This document shows positions 59,676 through 64,000 of a DNA stretch of 64,000 nt, piece after piece; positions within the stretch are counted from its first letter, which is position 1, and every line of letters starts with the position of its first letter. A model generated the notes under the pieces. It was given only the letters and a program-made list of their open reading frames with translations, was not told the origin of the DNA and ran no database searches. Source of the DNA: Curvibacter gracilis ATCC BAA-807 (GTDB taxonomy: Bacteria; Pseudomonadota; Gammaproteobacteria; Burkholderiales; Burkholderiaceae_C). Location of the stretch: contig NZ_KI912467.1 of the NCBI RefSeq assembly GCF_000518645.1, positions 23,960 through 87,959 of the forward strand, given 5' to 3'. A program made the translations under genes and the position numbers.

Positions 59676-61799
59676 CTACTTTCGCAAAGGCAGAACGACC
59701 ACATTGTCTGAGCCTGCCGCCCCGAAAGCCCTCTCCCGCAGCAATGCCAACTGGTCTCGCGCCTGGGCCGCCTTCTCGAACTCGAGGTTGCGGGCGTGTT
59801 CCAGCATTTCCTTCTCGAGGCGCTTGATTTCGCGCGCAATGTCCTTCTCGCCCATCTCTTCGACGCGGGCTTTTTGCAAGGCAGACTGTTCCAGCTTCTC
59901 GGCTTCACGCCCGCTTTTTTCGCTGTAAACGCCGTCAATCAGGTCTCTTACCTGCTTGACAATGCTTCGCGGTGTGATGCCGTGCGCTTCGTTGTAGGCG
60001 ATCTGCTTGAGGCGCCGGCGTTCGGTCTCGCCCATGGCTTTGCGCATGGACTCGGTGATGCGATCGGCATACAGGATGGCGCGCCCATTCAGATTGCGAG
60101 CGGCACGGCCGATGGTCTGGATCAGCGAGCGCTCGGCACGCAGGAAGCCTTCCTTGTCGGCGTCCAGAATGGCCACCAGAGACACTTCCGGGATGTCCAG
60201 CCCCTCGCGCAGCAGGTTGATGCCTACCAGCACATCGAACACGCCCAAGCGCAGGTCCCGCAAGATCTCGACACGCTCAACGGTGTCCACATCGCTGTGC
60301 AGGTAACGCACCTTGACGCCGTTATCCGACAGGTAATCGGTCAACTGCTCGGCCATGCGCTTGGTGAGGGTGGTGATCAGCACCCGCTCGTTCTTCTCGA
60401 CCCGGATGCGGATCTCCTGCAGCACATCGTCGACCTGATGGGTGGCGGGGCGCACCTCGACCACGGGGTCGACCAGGCCCGTGGGGCGCACCACCTGCTC
60501 CACCACCTGGCCGGCATGCTCGATCTCGTAGTTGGCCGGGGTGGCCGACACGAAGATGATCTGACGCATGCGCTTTTCGAATTCCTCGAACTTCAGGGGC
60601 CGGTTGTCCAGCGCCGAGGGCAGGCGAAAACCGTATTCGACCAGCGTGGTCTTGCGTGCCCGGTCGCCGTTGTACATGCCGCCCAACTGGCCGATCAGCA
60701 CGTGGCTTTCGTCCAGGAACATGATGGCATCCTTGGGCAGGTAGTCCGTCAGCGTGGAAGGCGGCTCGCCCGGCGCGGCACCCGACAGGTGCCGGGTGTA
60801 GTTCTCGATGCCCTTGCAATGGCCCACCTCGCTGAGCATCTCCAGATCGAAACGGGTGCGCTGCTCCAGCCGTTGCGCCTCCACCAGCTTGCCCATGCCC
60901 ACCAACTCCTTGAGGCGGCCGGAGAGTTCTTCCTTGATGGTCTCCACCGCGGCCAGCACCCGATCTCGCGGGGTCACATAGTGGCTGGACGGGTAGACCG
61001 TGAAACGCGGTATTTTCTGTCGGATGCGCCCAGTCAAGGGGTCGAACAGCTGCAGAGTTTCGATCTCGTCATCGAACAGCTCGATGCGGATCGCCAACTC
61101 GCTGTGCTCGGCCGGAAAGATGTCGATGGTGTCGCCCCGCACACGGAACTTGCCGCGCGAGAACTCCATCTCGTTGCGCTGGTACTGCATGCGGATCAGC
61201 TGCGCAATGATGTCACGCTGGCCGAGTTTGTCGCCCACACGCAGCGTCATCACCATGCGGTGGTAGCTCTCAGGCTCGCCGATGCCGTAGATGGCCGACA
61301 CCGTGGCCACGATCACCACATCACGCCGCTCGATGATGCTTTTGGTGCACGACAGCCGCATCTGCTCGATGTGCTCGTTGATGGCCGAGTCTTTCTCGAT
61401 GAACAGGTCGCGCTGCGGCACATAGGCCTCAGGCTGGTAGTAGTCGTAGTAGCTGACGAAGTACTCCACCGCGTTCTTCGGAAAGAACTCGCGGAACTCG
61501 CTGTACAACTGCGCCGCCAGGGTCTTGTTGGGCGCAAAAACGATGGCCGGCCGCCCCAGGCGGGCGATCACATTGGCCATCGTGAAGGTCTTGCCCGACC
61601 CTGTGACCCCCAGCAAGGTCTGGAACACCTCGCCGTCAAGCACGCCATCGACCAACTGATTGATGGCGGTGGGCTGATCACCCGCCGGTGGGTAAGGCTG
61701 GAACAGCTCAAAGGGCGAGCCGGGGAAAGACACAAACTCGCCCTGGTGCGCCGGCGCGGTATCGGGATGATCAACTTCGGTGGGTTCAGACATGGGCAT
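59676..61799 (-). CDS. uvrB: UvrB, excinuclease ABC subunit B
   Basis: 707 aa. Walker [11 protein letters not shown] (about 64-73), beta-hairpin region [35 protein letters not shown], motif VI-like [16 protein letters not shown], and a C-terminal UVR coiled coil ([34 protein letters not shown]) for UvrC contact. It verifies DNA damage in nucleotide excision repair. ATGs at 61799 and 61793 are both plausible. Divergent from the aminotransferase. I see no SOS box by eye. Confidence 0.97.
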   Translation of the reverse strand: MPMSEPTEVDHPDTAPAHQGEFVSFPGSPFELFQPYPPAGDQPTAINQLVDGVLDGEVFQTLLGVTGSGKTFTMANVIARLGRPAIVFAPNKTLAAQLYSEFREFFPKNAVEYFVSYYDYYQPEAYVPQRDLFIEKDSAINEHIEQMRLSCTKSIIERRDVVIVATVSAIYGIGEPESYHRMVMTLRVGDKLGQRDIIAQLIRMQYQRNEMEFSRGKFRVRGDTIDIFPAEHSELAIRIELFDDEIETLQLFDPLTGRIRQKIPRFTVYPSSHYVTPRDRVLAAVETIKEELSGRLKELVGMGKLVEAQRLEQRTRFDLEMLSEVGHCKGIENYTRHLSGAAPGEPPSTLTDYLPKDAIMFLDESHVLIGQLGGMYNGDRARKTTLVEYGFRLPSALDNRPLKFEEFEKRMRQIIFVSATPANYEIEHAGQVVEQVVRPTGLVDPVVEVRPATHQVDDVLQEIRIRVEKNERVLITTLTKRMAEQLTDYLSDNGVKVRYLHSDVDTVERVEILRDLRLGVFDVLVGINLLREGLDIPEVSLVAILDADKEGFLRAERSLIQTIGRAARNLNGRAILYADRITESMRKAMGETERRRLKQIAYNEAHGITPRSIVKQVRDLIDGVYSEKSGREAEKLEQSALQKARVEEMGEKDIAREIKRLEKEMLEHARNLEFEKAAQARDQLALLRERAFGAAGSDNVVVLPLRK

Positions 61800-61946
61800 G
61801 CTTGAAAAGTGGAAAAGGCCGTCGTGACAGCTGCCAAGCCGCCCTGGACAACCCAGGTGGCGGCCTGCGGCTAAAATTCAAGCCAATCCGCCAGCCTAAC
61901 CGAGGCGGCCGATTGACGCTACTGACAACCTTCAAGGACTTCTTTC

Positions 61947-63143
61947 ATGTCTCTCTTCACTGCCGTCGAGATGGCTCCTCGCGATCCGATCCTGGGCCTC
62001 AACGAGCAATTCGCAGCCGACACCAACCCCAACAAGGTCAACCTCGGCGTGGGCGTCTATTTCGATGACAACGGCAAGCTGCCCCTGCTGCAATGCGTGC
62101 AAGCGGCTGAAAAGGCCATGATGGAGAAGCCGGCAGCGCGCGGCTACCTGCCCATCGACGGCATCGCCGCCTACGACGCCGCCGTGAAGAGCCTGGTGTT
62201 CGGTGCCGACAGCGAGCCCGTCACCTCGGGCCGCGTGGCCACCGTGCAAGGCATTGGCGGCACCGGCGGCCTGAAGATCGGCGCCGACTTCCTGAAGAAG
62301 GTCAGCCCCGATGCCAAGGTGCTGATCTCGGACCCGAGCTGGGAAAACCACCGCGCGCTGTTCACCAACGCCGGCTTCACGGTCGAGACCTATGCCTACT
62401 ACGACGCCGAAAAGCGTGGCGTGAACTTTGAAGGCATGCTGGCTTCGCTGAACGCCGCCGCCCCCGGCACCATCGTGGTGCTGCACGCCTGCTGCCACAA
62501 CCCCACGGGCTACGACATCACCGCTGCCCAATGGGACCAGGTGATTGCCGTCGTCAAGGCCAAGAACCTGACCCCCTTCCTGGACATGGCCTACCAAGGC
62601 TTTGGTCACGGCATTGCCGAAGACGGCGCTGTGATCGGCAAGTTCGTGGCCGCCGGCCTGAGCTTCTTCGTGTCCACCTCGTTCTCCAAGAGCTTCAGCC
62701 TGTACGGCGAGCGCGTCGGTGCCCTGTCGGTGCTGTGCGCCGACAAGGAAGAGGCCTCGCGCGTGCTGTCGCAGCTGAAGATCGTGATCCGCACCAACTA
62801 CTCCAACCCCCCCATCCACGGCGGTGCTGTGGTGGCAGCCGTGCTGGGCAACCCTGAACTGCGCGCCCTGTGGGAAAAGGAACTGGGCGAGATGCGTGTT
62901 CGCATCAAGGCCATGCGCCAAAAGCTGGTGGACGGCCTGAAGGCCGCCGGTGTGCAGCAAGACATGAGCTTCATCACCACCCAGATCGGCATGTTCAGCT
63001 ACTCCGGCCTGAACAAGGACCAGATGGTGCGCCTGCGCAGCGAATTCGGTGTGTACGGCACCGACACCGGCCGCATGTGCGTGGCAGCGCTCAACAGCAA
63101 GAACATCGACTACGTCTGCCAGGCGATTGCCAAGGTGATCTGA
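61947..63143 (+). CDS. Class I aromatic/aspartate aminotransferase
   Basis: 398 aa. Family AspC/TyrB: DPILGLNEQFAADTNPNKVNLGVGVY at the start, HACCHNPTGYD (about 178-188), DMAYQGFGHG, PLP Lys in STSFSKSFSLYGERVG, and the substrate Arg near the C-terminus (TGRMCVAALN). It transfers amino groups between aspartate or aromatic amino acids and 2-oxoglutarate. AspC and TyrB cannot be separated by eye. It ends at a strong terminator. Confidence 0.93.
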   Translation: MSLFTAVEMAPRDPILGLNEQFAADTNPNKVNLGVGVYFDDNGKLPLLQCVQAAEKAMMEKPAARGYLPIDGIAAYDAAVKSLVFGADSEPVTSGRVATVQGIGGTGGLKIGADFLKKVSPDAKVLISDPSWENHRALFTNAGFTVETYAYYDAEKRGVNFEGMLASLNAAAPGTIVVLHACCHNPTGYDITAAQWDQVIAVVKAKNLTPFLDMAYQGFGHGIAEDGAVIGKFVAAGLSFFVSTSFSKSFSLYGERVGALSVLCADKEEASRVLSQLKIVIRTNYSNPPIHGGAVVAAVLGNPELRALWEKELGEMRVRIKAMRQKLVDGLKAAGVQQDMSFITTQIGMFSYSGLNKDQMVRLRSEFGVYGTDTGRMCVAALNSKNIDYVCQAIAKVI

Positions 63144-63194
63144 AGACGCTGAATCTGCAGGGGCCGAGCTCTCCGCCAAGCCCCTGCCCCTTCT

Positions 63195-63220
63195 AAAAAA
63201 CCGCCTTCGGGCGGTTTTTT
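63195..63220. terminator. Bidirectional intrinsic terminator
   Basis: AAAAAACCGCC (63195-63205), tetraloop TTCG, GGCGGTTTTTT (63210-63220): a perfect 11-bp stem with U-tracts both ways, between the aminotransferase and the convergent dioxygenase gene. Confidence 0.95.
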
Positions 63221-63230
63221 CTTGGCTGAA

Positions 63231-64000
63231 TCAGCCCCAGACGACCGAGCGCATGGAAATCGAAGCCGATTGGAAATCGGCATTGAACACACGCGGCATC
63301 TCGCTGCGCTTGGCCGCCCCTGCGGCATACAGCAGTGGCAGGTAATGCTCATGGGTGGGGTGCGCCAGACGGGCCAGCTCACCCTGCCCCTGGAAGTCGA
63401 CCAGCGCATCCAACTCGCCACGCTGCAGATGGCCCTGCACCCAGGCATCGAACTCACGCGCCCAGTCGTAAGCCTGGTTGGCCGGTGCATCCCGCCGGGT
63501 GGCACGCAGGTTGTGCACCACATTGCCGCTGCCCACGATCAACACCCCGCGCTCACGCAGGGCACCCAACTGTCGGCCCAAGGCAAAGTGCTCGGCTGCG
63601 GGGCGGCTGTAGTCCATGCTCAGTTGGATGACCGGGATGTCCGCCCGCGGAAACATGGGTTTGAGAACAGACCATGTGCCATGGTCAAAGCCCCAGCGAT
63701 CCGGATCAAGTTGCAACTCTGGTTTCAAAATGCCATCGCGCAGCACCTTGGCCAGAGCGGGGGCACCGGGCGCCGGATACTGCTGATCGAACAAGGCCTG
63801 CGGAAAGCCACCAAAGTCGTGGATCGTGCGTGGCCGGCTCATGGCCGTGAGCCAAAAGCCATCCGTCAGCCAATGGGCCGACACGCAAAGGATCAAGTTC
63901 GGCTTCGGGTAACGGCGCCCGAACTCCGCCCCCAACTGAGCCCAGGCGCGGCTGTAGGCGTTGTCGCCCAAGGCATTCATGGGGCTCCCGTGGCCCACAA
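63231..64000 (-). CDS. ygiD: DODA-type extradiol dioxygenase family protein, 5' end cut by window
   Basis: At least 255 aa; the frame continues past the window edge. It begins GHGSPMNAL, where homologues have a short strand before HGSP. Zn/Fe-ligand histidines are visible in GHGSP, SAHW (about 40-43) and GFDHGTWSVLKPMFP, and GSGNVVHNL follows. The family includes 4,5-DOPA dioxygenase (YgiD) and LigB-like enzymes. The natural substrate in most bacteria is uncertain. Convergent with the aminotransferase. Confidence 0.85.
   Translation of the reverse strand, partial: VGHGSPMNALGDNAYSRAWAQLGAEFGRRYPKPNLILCVSAHWLTDGFWLTAMSRPRTIHDFGGFPQALFDQQYPAPGAPALAKVLRDGILKPELQLDPDRWGFDHGTWSVLKPMFPRADIPVIQLSMDYSRPAAEHFALGRQLGALRERGVLIVGSGNVVHNLRATRRDAPANQAYDWAREFDAWVQGHLQRGELDALVDFQGQGELARLAHPTHEHYLPLLYAAGAAKRSEMPRVFNADFQSASISMRSVVWG

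Noticed and set aside
59796-61805. 669-aa plus-strand open frame
   Set aside because: Antisense to uvrB, whose motifs are intact; composition typical of a shadow frame.
1-64000. CRISPR array, prophage or rRNA operon
   Set aside because: No regularly spaced repeats, no phage structural genes and no rRNA sequence were seen.

Overview
The window is chromosomal DNA of a GC-rich betaproteobacterium, most likely order Burkholderiales and Comamonadaceae-like. The grounds are strong G/C third-position bias, two orphan Bug-type (TctC) periplasmic binding proteins, an iscR-iscS-iscU-iscA-hscB-hscA-fdx cluster next to uvrB, an IPTL-CTERM protein, and a left-edge intergenic repeat of a type I recall from that family. 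The species cannot be named from the sequence alone. The long antisense ORFs are by-products of high GC and were discarded.

Layout. 1-5.9 kb: a repeat-like left edge, a four-module putative lytic/hydrolytic protein (peptidoglycan-binding, GH19-like, papain-like, alpha/beta hydrolase), an MgtC-like membrane protein, a PIN toxin-antitoxin pair and a conserved hypothetical. 5.9-12.1 kb: an FAD oxidase (LhgO-like) translationally coupled to an N-formylglutamate amidohydrolase, then a divergent metal/heme-type uptake set (DUF2946, TonB receptor, PepSY). 12.3-21.5 kb: a signalling stretch with a CSS-EAL phosphodiesterase, a Bug protein, a GGDEF-EAL protein, a small secreted protein, two family-3 periplasmic binding proteins without permeases, and a divergent orphan histidine kinase. 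21.5-29.5 kb: a MarR-GNAT fusion, hmp-nsrR with an NsrR operator, a divergent self-sufficient P450-reductase-ferredoxin, an IPTL-CTERM protein, an IclR regulator and a second Bug protein. The P450 and Bug promoters share a 30-bp motif and probably form one regulon. 29.7-37.8 kb: a chemoreceptor, a ClC antiporter with CLC-F-like signatures, a PAS-rich GGEEF diguanylate cyclase and ccoG. 37.8-40.1 kb: a second PIN TA module and a MocR regulator. 40.1-47.5 kb: an RND adaptor / RND pump / DUF2892 / TolC / rhodanese / broken rhodanese operon divergent from an ArsR regulator. The last rhodanese is split by a 280-bp inverted-repeat element at its catalytic loop. 47.6-52.9 kb: a molybdopterin-domain protein, a DUF2242 lipoprotein and a very large PAS histidine kinase. 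53-64 kb: housekeeping genes (tRNA-Val, dnaQ, the isc cluster, uvrB, an aromatic/aspartate aminotransferase, and a DOPA-dioxygenase-like gene cut by the window end).

The most unusual items are the four-module lytic protein, the self-sufficient P450 tied by a shared operator to an IclR/Bug locus 4 kb away, the sulfur-flavoured RND operon with its rhodanese inactivated by a MITE-like insertion, and the binding-protein pair facing an orphan histidine kinase. No CRISPR array, prophage or rRNA operon was seen.
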